Source: Coprinellus micaceus
Lineage: Eukaryota > Basidiomycota > Agaricomycetes > Agaricales > Psathyrellaceae
Direction: 5' to 3'
NCBI GenBank assembly: GCA_951394405.1
Contig: OX596344.1
Location: forward strand, 744,001 to 808,000
Length of the DNA: 64,000 bases
Below are positions 35,929-47,406 of the stretch, in pieces. A program made the translations under genes and the position numbers. The stretch's first letter is position 1. Each line of letters opens with the position of its first letter. Under the pieces are notes generated by a model. That model searched no databases. It saw only the letters and a program-made list of their open reading frames with translations, and was not told where the DNA came from.

Positions 35929-38900
35929 CCAGTCGATCCGTCCGCCCTTCTCGCTCTTCTCCTCTGCTCGCTCTTCTGAACACAGCCACCTAGGACAGTG
36001 TTCCTTCTCCCCCTCTCGAAACGACGCCATCGCGTTATCAACACTCCGTCGTCTCCAGGCCCATTCTCCATCAAGTGTCTCCCCGCCGCTTGCCCAACAC
36101 TCGCGTCGGCGCCTGGAACGAAGAAGTCAGTCCCCGCTTCGACTACGAAGGGAGATGTACTTACCTTTCCCCATGGCATACACCTCACGACGCATGCTCC
36201 CCTCGTCTCTCCAGGTCGTACCTCTACTTCAACGAGACAGAGGTCGGTCACCCTCTTTCGAACGATCCGTGTACCGACTCACCTCTCGACGCAGAAATCG
36301 GTTCTCTGGAGTACCTCGAGTCACACATGGGTGGGCTAGAACGAATCGAAGGTGTACGACAAACTGTAATGGACTTCTCAACGACTCACATTACTCCCTC
36401 CCTTCAAATCTCTGCCTATACCCGCAGACGACCAAATAACGGCTACCCCGACTCGACGACCCTCCAAAACGCCGTGCTCTCCCCCGCCACCACCTCGCGG
36501 CGCACAAACGCGCCAATATCCCCGATCCTCGAGCATAAACTCAAGCTCGAGCTTAAACTCGACGTCCCCTCCCTCGACGACCTCTGCCTCACCCTCAACG
36601 ACCGTCCCCAGCCTCCAACGACAACGTTCGCAATTTGGGGCTACGTCGATACCGGCGAAGAGGCGCTCGCTGGTGGAGGTGGAGGTGAGGGTCGGCGGCA
36701 GCGCGTCCGTTCAAGGGAACGCTGAAAAAAAACGAATTCAACGGTCAGTTGTTGCTACTGAGGTTGAACGATCGGGTGCTTACCTTCGTTCTAGCACCCA
36801 GCACTTCTCGACGACCTCCAAGCCCTCTTGGGGTCGTCGTCCCCAACGTCGTCGAACACGACCCAAACCTCCTCGACGTCGTCCCCAACGACCCCCGAAC
36901 CCCAAGCCCTCCCGACGTCGACGCACACCCTACGCAACACCTCAGACACTACACAAGGCAGAACCGGCCGAAAATATTCCAAAATTCGACGGTACTGACG
37001 GACGCGGCACCTTGTTCAAGACGACGGGAGGGGGTGTGTGGAGAGGGCCTGAATAGGGTCGAGGAAGAGGTGAGTACGGTTCATATCGATTGGATATGGG
37101 CGATGACTTACCTTGGCTGGTCTAGGCGCCACCTCCTCGATCCCGTCTTCTCGATCCCACCCCGTCGATCCCTCCTTCCCGATACCACCCTCCGGATGCC
37201 ACCTTCCCGCCGCAGCAAACCCCTCCACACACAGCCCTCCACCCAATTAACCGCGTCGGCGGCGGAAGCTCAAGCCGCACGGCGCATGGTGGAAGTGGGC
37301 ATCGGGGCTGCTCGGCGTCACGGACAGCGAGGGAAGGCGAAGGTGACGCGAGCTAGGTGGGGGGGACGATGTGCGCCGGGGTGGAGCAGCTGGATAGGGC
37401 CGGAATGTAAGGTGAGTACGATGGATATTGGTTAAATATTGGTGGTGACTTACCTCGGTCTTCGCCCATCTCGGTGCCACCACCTCGATCTCACCGTCTC
37501 AAACCCGCACCCTCAAACCCACATCCTCGACGCCGCCTCCTCGACACCACATTCCCGACACCACCTTCCCGACTCTCGACCCCATTCCGGCCACACCCAC
37601 CACCCTTCGTGCAGTCACCCTGACGCCCTACGAATCCCGTCGACAGCCTCTAACTTGAAGGCGAAGAGAGGGTGGAGGAAGATGGGGGCCGCTCGGCGTC
37701 ACCTCGACGTCTCGGACAGCGAGCGGAGGCGTTGGCGGATGGTGGGGACGACAAGAGGGACCGGTGGATGAGTCGTCCGTCGAGGGGAACGGGGCGGGGG
37801 TGATGGAGGGTTCGTACGGGGAGGGAGAAGGTTGGTCGGCAGTGGAGGCGGTTGGTGGGTGCCGTAGGTGGTGAGGGACGCGGCGTGTGTGTGGAGGGAA
37901 CGGGGGAAGTGCGGTCGTCGAGGCCGTAGCATTGAACGCTGAGGTCTGGCGGTCGTAGCGAACGACGAGGTACAACCTCGTCGGCGTCGGGATGTGGAAA
38001 GGAAGGCGCTCGATGAGGGCGTCGAGGTGGTCCCGAACACCTGGGAGGGCGATCGGCGGGACTTGGGGATGTGTTCGACGGGCAGGGCAGGGCCCACGCA
38101 TTGTGTCGGCTCAACCTTAGAGCTTTGTCGATGTGCGGGAGGGCGTAGTCGACGTCTTAAGCCGTGAGGAAAGCGGGATAGACGGGGAGGGAGGATGGAG
38201 GCGACGGCTTAGAGGGCGGGTTATGTGGATGGTCAACCGGCCAGATAACGAGGGAGGGTGTATTCGGGGGCTTGGATGGCGAGAGGAGGGCGTAGGCACC
38301 GTGTAGAACGACGAGGGTGAGAGGGAGTGGAGGATGGCGAAGGGTACAGAGCTGGGGCGTGCTCAGGGCGGCGGAGACGAGGGAGGACGTTCGCTCGACG
38401 TGCTGGAGAGCGAGCGAACATCTGTGGGGTCGAGCGACGGCGGAAACGGTGAGTCGCACGAGCACTAGTATTGGGTTAAACAACTCACCTAAACCCTAGT
38501 CGTTCGCTTTAATCTAAACCCATATCCTGACGACCACGATCCCTTCACCAGAACCGAGGCTGCGGCAACTGAACGACGGGCCGCACAGTGAGCGAGGGTG
38601 GTCGGGGGAGGCGTCGAACGGCGAGAGAGAGGGTTTAGGCGGACGGCTACGGAGCAGGGTCGATGCAGACGTAGCAATCGGTGAGTCTAATGAACGATCG
38701 TTATGGCACGGTAAAACTCACCTCGAGTCCGATTAGCACCTACAATTCCCTCCACCCTGCCCAAATTCAACCCCTTCGACGATGCAGTCACCCCGCGGCG
38801 ACTAGGCCCTAGACTCGAAGTCGCCGCCGCCAACTTTGTGGGCGGGCAGGGAATGGGCAGAGGTCGTCTTGAATATGCGATACGGAGGTGGATTGACGGC

Positions 38901-39636
38901 GTGGACGCGAGATAGCGAGACTTTTGGTCGACGTGGACCCAAGGTGAGTGCCCCCGACGATGAAGGCGACATACGGTGACTTACCTGAATGTAACCTTGC
39001 AGCAGAAAGCCCCTCGCGTTGACGGGCTCCAGGTCAAACCTCACGGTGACCACAACTCCCGAACTGTCCCCATCCGTCTACCCTGGTAAGCCTTGGTGGT
39101 GGACTATCGACTCTTGAACAAGGCAGACTGCTGGCGATCACTGGTTTCGGAGGCTGGCTCGTTGACAATGACGATGGCCGGAGAGCTAGAAACGCGAAGT
39201 AGTCAATTCCAATTGAATCGAAATCGAACGTGGCTTTACTTACCGTTTACGCGAACGCCGGACAACTTGGGGCAGGTGAGGGTTTCGACGAGAGGCCTGG
39301 GGGCCTGCTCGACGTGTCCAACGGCGACGAAGAGTCGTTGCTCATCGTGGTCGACAGCGACGAAGATGAGAGGCGGAGATAAAAAGGCGCACTGCTCCCG
39401 AACGTGAGTGATGTCACCAAATATTCCACGAACAGGGGCTAAATGACCGAAAACATACCGAGCTTGGTCGTCGTGATCGACGACGACGACGAGGGTAGCT
39501 GGAGTATCGGCGAGGAGGTGGAGAGGAGGGTCACGTTGAGTGGAGGAGGAGGAGGAGCTACAAGGTGGATGGCGCAGAATAGAGGAATGGAAATGGGAAA
39601 GAAAGTAAAGGATGTCCAATGTAGGATGAGGGACTT
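35929..39636 (-). other. Intron-rich gene-like region of the spacer, unit 3
   Basis: Copy of 13153-16860, with C at 36886 as in unit 2. The sequence stays identical to unit 2 up to 39767. Confidence 0.4.
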
Positions 39637-41735
39637 GCCACCAAACGCCCCCAGCTTATATCCCCTCCTCCCAACCCATTTCAGACACCCTCGGCACCTT
39701 GCGTGCCAGCTCATGATATCTTGCCCCAGATTCCGAGATCTCGTACCAATGCCGCCCGAATATTACACTGAATGCCTTTACGGCGTGCAAACGTCCGTGG
39801 TGCGTTTTCATTCGTTCTCTTCCCCCGTTGACTCGAAATCTTCCCTCAGGAACGCACCGCAGGCGAGCTCGGGTAGCCATCATGACTTTGATTGATTGGT
39901 AGAATACGCCAAGACCGCGCTAACGGTTTGGAAGTAGTTTGGGTGTGTTTCTTCGGGGGATCGGGGCGAGGAGGAGAGGGGGTGCATGGTGTGGTTGTGG
40001 ACCCCCGATCTTGGGTCGGGGCTGCGTCTCACAGTGCTGGGATGAACGACCATACATACTAGAGTGTATAGAATGAATTAATATAGCCCATTTGCTTCGT
40101 TACGCGCATTTGAATGCGATTGTGTGGGTGGTGTCTTTCGAGAGCGTGAACGCGCCCTTGTAGCAATACCGAACCATAGAACGCCCTGAATTTGACTGTA
40201 ACAATTTAGCCATATACTAAACTAAGTAATGTAAGTCCTCCTACTGTCCAAGAATCTTATCCCAACTCGTTGACACACTACGCTTGTGTTCACGCCCTGG
40301 TTCTGCCCACATCCCTATCTCATCCCGAAGACTTGGCATGCCGACAGCAACGAAGCTCGGTAGCCGAGCAACGTACGTTAGCATGCCGGGAGTACGCTTC
40401 GAGCTCAAAATAGATTAGAATGTGGAAAGCGCGATATTCGTGAGATGGTGACTACCGGGAGAATGTGGGCAGGCGTGGTGATTTCCAGATCTTGGATCTG
40501 AATTCAGGGGCCATCTCGGGTGTCAATACGACCCGGGCCTACTCACGCTGGAAGCTCCGTAAGAGTGTCCAGCCTCGCAATTGCACCAAGTGTATTGATT
40601 CTGCGATGACGTTGATGGGCGCTTAACTCGCGTTGGGGATTTCACTGAGGTCACGTCTTGCCATGTGGTGCTTTGGTAACACCTGGCAGCGCACCCCCCA
40701 TTTCCAGTACCTGTGTTTGTACCGCTTCAGTTATATTGAGCTCCTACGATTTCCCCAAACTTCGGAAGACGCGCCATTTACAATCGTGCACCTGTAGGCG
40801 CATTCTCGATTGGCCATCTTGAGATTTGCCTCTCCAGTTTCGAATCCCGGGCGGTCTGGAGCGTTACAACACATTTGACATACTCCGTGTATTCATACGT
40901 ATATACACTTACGCTAGAAGCTTCTTTTATACTTCCGAATGGGTTGGTGAGTGACATGGAATTGAGGAGGAGATGTCACCGTAGGCATGGGGTTTGCTTC
41001 GAGCGCCAGGGGCCATTTATATGGGTTATGTGGTCGTTCTACTCTCTTCCAAGAGGCTTGAGACATATGAAAGCCTTCCGTGAAGCGCTCCTAACGCTTC
41101 ACTGTCCTCGCAGCATCTTTAAATACCGGATTACCTGCGGGATAAACGAAATCTCAAAATAAGCGCCCGGCACCGAAATGAACGGTCATCGCTTGGGGCA
41201 TCTACTCATTGTGTATATTTCATGGGTTGAACACCCAAGGGCCTAATCTACCGTATTCCAGCCCATAGAAATTCCAAGGGACTGGGGGAACGAATAAATG
41301 AACAGTAGCCCGATACCCTGATGCGGTGCGGGCATCCGACATCAGGGTTCCCAACCGCCGTGGCAAATGTCGCAGTGCAGTGCACACACGTCGTAAATTT
41401 TGGCACCGCATTGTAGCGCGTCCCGCATTGTACGACATCCCCCAGGTGCTCCCGAACGGCATTCATTTCCGCCGAATTTCAGGGAGGTGGCGGGACTCAG
41501 GGTATTAAGACGGTGTCGTCGCCCGACACTACGGCCCTCGGGGGGTCATTCCGAGGTCTTACAACCCCTCCGTCATTTCTCCGAAGCTCAGGGTCACCAT
41601 TAAACTTTCTTACGCCGCCTCTGGGCCGAATTTCTCACTCAGGGAATCTGAGAACTCCAAACCTCTGTGCGGGACCAAACATGGACCCACAGTCCACGCT
41701 GGATTCCTACCTTTCCGACATTCGGTGCCGATGGG

Positions 41736-43692
41736 AGCTTCGGGCTGCAGGACATTGATATTGTAGAACGGAGATGATTGAAAGGGGGCGATTTCAGAGG
41801 TACCGAGATAAAATGAACGGTGGTGAGAAACTGAGATCTTCGAAATGCAATGTGATAGAACTGACCGAATAGGGCAAGAAATTGGTTCAATTTGGTGGAG
41901 GAGATGCGACTCTGGGAGACAGGGATGAATAGAGCAGATGTCAGTCTCGTGAGATAGTCGGTGAGCGAAAGGGGTACGCACCAATGTAGCGAAAGGTATG
42001 AATAGACACCTAAACTCAATATTAGTAGCTTTCGCCGAATCCAAGGCTTACCTCCAATTCTGGTAACCCTCCTGGAATAATTCTAGTGGGACGAGGTGTG
42101 TAGGAGGGTTAGTGAGCACCACATGCGGCCGAAGAAGCTGTGGGACTCACCGCCGTGGGGATATTCGGTGCACGAGATGTTAAGCGCCCGTCGCCGAACA
42201 ACAAAGTCACTATATAAATTCTTCCGGGGATCGCTGTCGTGCGGTACAGCGATCCAACGTATATTTTTGTGTAGAGCTTTGGCGTGGGTTTACGAGGCTT
42301 TCCGGGTTTCCTGAAAGTGATTGGAAAGTGAGGGAGTAGGGGAAGCGGCGAAGCCGCTCCCATCATCATCGCGACACGACAGAAATAATTCCGGTGATTG
42401 ACGTTAGCTTGATGCTGTAACGATCGATGAGGGGAAATTACACACCTCGGTACCGGAAACTGGAATACCAGGACATGGTGGTACTGTGTGTGGGTCGGTC
42501 AGTTGGGAGAATGGATTGAGAAGGGAGGGAAATGCTCACTTTATCCCTGTCAGCGCCTCGCAATGACATGCTCTGTCGAGCCGCCGAACGGTGAAATCAT
42601 GACAGAAATTCTTCCGGAAAACGGTTCTGGGCAATGAAAGAGGGGGTTGGGTGGTTATTCAAGGCGAGGCGGGTGCTCACCGAGGTTGGATGGCATTGGC
42701 GGGACTGGGAAGAGCGTACGTCTGTCGGATTTGGAGTTAGCCGAACGAATTCAATGCACAGGCGCCGTTGAGACTGGCCATTCACCGGCGTCGGATACTA
42801 GGCATCCCAGAATACTATAATGCTCTGAGTGAATGAGGTGTCTTCGTGGGGGTGGCGGAAGCTAAATGGGAAAGACCTTGAGGTCGCCTCCGAGGGGCTG
42901 TTGTGGGTGTGGACTTGGTGGACCTTCCCATTTGGGCGATGTGGGGTGGTGGCCATGGACGTGATCTCTTCCTTCAACGCATGAGGGTTCCGTGGGCCGG
43001 GACCTGACACTGCTTTGAATAAATTCGTGTACGAGCTAAAGGTGGTCCGTACCAATTCTGTGTGAGTGAGAAGGCCGAAATGCGCACAGGATTGAGTTTC
43101 TGAGGTCCCCAGTCACCGAGCACTGCGCTGAAATATGTTATTGAGCCTCTGGACAAAATGGTAAGCTAACTCACCAGGTTCCCTCTGGGGCCATCTACCG
43201 TCTATCCCCCTTGTAATGGGTCGGTGGCGGGCTGCACGGCGTGCGGCTACGGCGAGAATCCAGCGGTGCCAAATTCGATATTTGGATGTCTGGGGAGCGA
43301 GATATCTGCTCGGTGAGCCGGCCGTATTCCAAGAAGGCGGAGTCCGGACCAAGCTTGGTGGGTCGGAGTACTCGGTTGTGCAGGTGGTAGAAGGGAGGGT
43401 ATTCGTGCGAGTTGGAGAGTCGCACCAAAAGGAGGTCCATGGACGGATATAAGAGAGACCGTCCACAAGCTAGAGTTGAACCGAGCCGACTCGAGTTGCA
43501 ACGAGGCACAGGCCAAGGCCAAGGCAGTTTGCGGAGGCTGTCGGAAAATAGAGTGGAGGTGTTGCCTTCTCCCGCTGATTCGGACATATTGAACGGATGA
43601 ATGGGAGGGTGTATACTTGAGCCGCAAAGGTCCCTTTGCCTCAGTAAATTCAGATGCTCCGTCGAGCACACAAGGAAGTTCCTTTCATTCAT
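41736..43692 (-). other. Second gene-like region of the spacer, diverged copy in unit 3
   Basis: Same content as 18961-20893 with numerous substitutions and indels; the 327-residue frame is not preserved and is replaced by shorter overlapping frames. Confidence 0.35.
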
Positions 43693-44431
43693 TGTGTCTA
43701 CCTACAGTTGAGCAAGGGCTCCACAAACAGACACACTACAGAAGGACAGCAAAGACTGGGTGTACTTGGATGGACTCACACTTTACAGGCTAGACAGGTT
43801 CCAACTTCCCATGAACGTAGCTCCGGTGATATGTCAATCAGGTCAGGGTCAACTCCTCAGTTCGCAGTTAGCCATACAGGGGATTCCCTCCTCAGGAGCT
43901 CTAAAGAATCCCACCCACTGCAATGCCTGTTGCACTGGGTAAAGTCCTTTAGAGGGTCCAGGGGAGGGAATGAAAGAGAGGAGGGGGGAAGGCTCACCAG
44001 GGATAGGTATGGCGAGGATAGGGAGAACAGAATCCAATTGACAGGTACCATCTGAACGTCAAGTGGAAGCGAAGGCGGTGTCTGTGGCCGCTTTTGCCAG
44101 CGCATGATCCTGGAAGAGAGAAGGTCCAGGCAAGTCATGGGCCCTGGATGGAGACGTGTCAGCCAAGGTCAGTGAACGTGGCCAGGGAAAGCAGGTATAT
44201 AACCCAGGGTGCAGAGAGCAGTCACCCTCATCCCCCCACTCTTGCTCACCATGCTGTTGGTCGTCAGCGTGCTCACTGCTGCCCCATGTCGCCCCCAACG
44301 ATGTTGCCTGTAGTAGTCAGTAGATAGCACCTTCTCATCAACACGGCGATGACGGGGCCACCAGGCTGCTGGTGGTTCCGTTGTCGCCGACGATAAAGAA
44401 GGGATGAGAGAAAATGAGAGCAGAATTTCTG

Positions 44432-44785
44432 TCATTTTGTTTTTCTGAATCTGTCGCAGATGTGGGTCAACAGCATGGGGGCTTCCACCGGGGACATGAG
44501 CGAGTTGTGATCGGTTGGGAGACAATGGACGAAGATGTTGTGGAGGATTTCCATTGGAAGTCGGCGTATTGGCGACAGGAGAGAGCGGTGCGTCGTAATG
44601 TACCAGTCGTACCCATTTCTCTTTGACTGAAGCGCCTTCAATTGCTCGGCGACCCTGGCGATTTCGGCGTCTAGCGCTGGCAGCTCGGGGTGTGGGGCCT
44701 GCAGGAGCTGTCGAATCTGGCCAACCTCTGAATCCGAAGGGCAGTAGTTCGTTTCGAGGCGGTCAGCGAAGGGCGAGAGGTCCAT
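44432..44785 (-). pseudogene. Truncated F-box gene fragment, array unit 4
   Basis: Same truncation and tail, but with the Leu3 of the intact gene and a Tyr-Arg to Tyr-Trp change in the helix region, so this is an older, independently drifting copy. Confidence 0.8.
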
Positions 44786-47406
44786 GGTGGCCGTTCGAGA
44801 CTGAGAAGAGGTCCCAACCCCAATTGGCAAGGACCAGGAATCCACACGCGGTTTGGCTGACAAATGAATTGGGTTCTTTGTGTGCTTTATGAATGAACAG
44901 GAATGAAGTTGAGGGTAGGGGCTGGATGGTAGCGAGGCAATCGCACGAGGAGGAGAATGGGACAGATTCGATGGCAGGTGGAGTGGGGAGGTTGCAGTAC
45001 CTCAGAGGAGCCTGAAAGCCAACCTTTTATCAACTGGTCTGGTTTATTTCTCAAGCGACATCCAAGTCGTGGACGATTGAGGCCACTGAAATTGGCGCAG
45101 TCAGAGTGACAGAGCAGCAGTAGGGGGCCTGAGGAAGTGGGCCCAGTGGCACCGTGACGGGCGCTTATTTCTGGTCACCCGGTATGGGGTTGTTGAAGCA
45201 GAGCGGGTAGACACACACGGACGGGGAACACACCCGTCGGCTAAAACACTTTAAATACACCAAGGTTGCCCATGCAGAGTCTTAGTACATTCCTATGTTT
45301 CTCATCTTTTGTCTAGCGGATCGACGAGCCAGGCTCGACGGTACCCCTAGCGCCTCGACGCCCCTAGTCCCATCCCATGGGCCTTTAAACACGTGGACGG
45401 CTAGCCACTCTACCAATGCATCCTCGGGTAGCCGGGGCAACGGTGCCCGAACGTCTAAAACCGAACGCAAGGTGGCTTAGGGAGTACCCAGGGATCACCC
45501 CAGAGCCACGCCTTTGTGTGACCTCACAGGGCCTTCGTGGTTGATACACGCAAAGAGAATGCGTAGACTGTAGGGTATAAACACGAGTGATATTGTCGTC
45601 GTATATTAGAGTAGGAGAGACTAGAAAACCAAAGGAACGTGACAGACAAGGATCCGATCGAGGCGACCAAGAACATTTGCAGTGGAGGGGTAGCTGATGG
45701 CGCCTAACATACGTAGGTAGGTGGGTAGAAATGTACGGAAGAAGGCCGACTAGGTAAGGAGCGAGGTGAGGAGGGTATAACAGAAAGAATACAAAGAGAG
45801 TTCGAAGAAGAGGTATACACAGACAAGGAACGAATTAAAGGGACAGGAGAGACGAGCCGAGCGCTTATCGCCTTCCAGTTCCACGCCCGTATCCAACCTG
45901 GAGGTTGTCCAGCTCCGCCTCGAGCGCCTTGATCGCGCTGTGTGCCAGCTCCAAATCCTTGTTGAGACGGTCTCTCTCGGCAATAAGCTAAACGAGACGA
46001 ATGTCATCAGTAAAGGATCGCGGGTGCCGGTAAAACTCGGACGTACATGCTGCTCCCATTGCCTAAACCTCGCCTCCTCCGCCTTGACCTGCTCCGTAAA
46101 CTTCTTCCTCAGCGCCTCCTCCTCCTCCTTGAACTTCGGGTTGTCAAGCTTCTTGACCTTCGGCTCCCCAAACTTCCTCGTCTCCATCTGCTGCTGCCTG
46201 TAGTTCTCGTAATGGAGCTCCTCCGTCGTCGAGATCAAGTCGAGCATGTGCGTCCGGATAAGCAACGAACGCAACTTCTTGAAGTCGCAGTGGTTCTCGT
46301 TCTCGACCTCCGCCACACCCCAGATGTACTCGCGACCCTTGACGGTGCGACCGTCGGCGGTGCGGACGTCCTCGGTGGAGCCGATGATGGAGAAGGGGAT
46401 GGCATCAATGAGCATTTGAGCGTGTTCGGCGTTCTCATCATCGTCGAGAGGCGGCGTGTAGATGCGAATGCCCTGAGCTGCGATCACCTCGCGAACCTAG
46501 GAAAAAACGAACGAGTCGGTGAATAAGGTTTTGGGGGTGGGAGGGGGTAGGAAGCGCGTACACGTTGCTTGAAGTTGAAGAGGTCGTTCTGGGTGAGAGT
46601 ATCGGCCTTGGCAACGACGGGAATGAGGTTGACGCGGGTGCCCAGGCGCTTCATCACCTCGATGTCGAGAGGCTTGAGGGTATGGCCCGTAGGCCTGATG
46701 AAGTACAAACACGCGTGCACCCTCAAGTCCGTCTTCTCGCTCCTCTGCGGCTGCTGCTCCTGCCTCATATACGCCTCGTGCTGGTCGTCGATGAACTCTA
46801 CAATTGGCAGCCACGAGTCCCGGTTGTTCACGTAGTCTCCGAATCCGGGCGTGTCGATCACCGTCAGCTTCACTTTGAACTGCTTCTCCTCCAGTTCCGC
46901 CTTGATGATTTCTACCTCGGTGAGCTTGTCCATCTGCTTGACGTGGCGCTTGTTGTAGTTCTTGGGAGGGGAGAGTTCAGTCGAGAAAAGGGTGTTGATG
47001 AGGGTCGTTTTTCCAAGTCCAGATTCCCCTGTGCATGTTTAGTCGGCAATTCTGTCAGGGGGATACGAAGGTGGGGTAATAGAATCCCCCCGCCCCCTCC
47101 AAAGACCCTACTCACCGACAACCATGATCGTGAAGTGCGCACCGCGCTTAGCAACGATCTTGTGCCTCTACAAAGGGTGGTAACGCGTCAGTACATCCGC
47201 CACGACACGCCAGCTATTCTGGACGCGCACCTGGTTGGGTAGGTTGGCAATACCAATGCCATCGGTGGCGGGGGGAGAGGTCGTGAGGGACATTTTGAGA
47301 CGGTGACGACGACGTGGAGGAGGACGTTGGCGACGTTGGCGACGACGTTGACGACGTTGAGGAACGATTCCAAAATCGTTACACCTCCTAAATTTGGCCT
47401 TGTTTG
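44456..47406 (-). repeat. Partial array unit 4
   Basis: Same start point as units 2 and 3, then F-box 5' fragment, intergenic region and the intact septin. Homology to the other units stops about 110 bp upstream of the septin ATG (TGTTTG at 47401-47406; counterpart near 13151). Confidence 0.9.
45865..47293 (-). CDS. CDC12: Septin, Cdc12 ortholog, intact copy
   Basis: Five exons on the minus strand: 47231-47293, 47116-47167, 46562-47028, 46047-46496 and 45865-45987. They close to 384 residues. The N-terminus GIGIANLPNQRHKIV, the G1 P-loop GESGLGKT (39-46), G3 DTPGFGD (97-103), G4 AKAD (178-181), the septin signature IDDQHEAYMRQEQQP, and the C-terminal FTEQVKAEEARFRQWEQH followed by a heptad coiled coil all match fungal Cdc12 (Aspergillus AspC) septins. 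Septins are GTP-binding proteins that polymerise into filaments and rings at septa and the hyphal cortex. This is the only copy in the window able to encode a septin; units 1-3 carry the same gene in broken form. Upstream homology to the other copies ends ~110 bp above the ATG, so this copy keeps its own distal promoter. Confidence 0.92.

Larger units (their letters stand above)
33059..44455 (-). repeat. Tandem array unit 3 (mosaic)
   Basis: 11,397 bp. Identical to unit 2 up to 39767. From 39768 onward it differs by frequent substitutions and small indels, so the unit is a mosaic of a recently copied left part and an older right part. Confidence 0.95.

Noticed and set aside
45750..46487. 245-residue minus frame as a separate gene
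   Set aside because: It is CDC12 exon 4 read through the last intron; splicing to the coiled-coil exon gives the conserved septin C-terminus.
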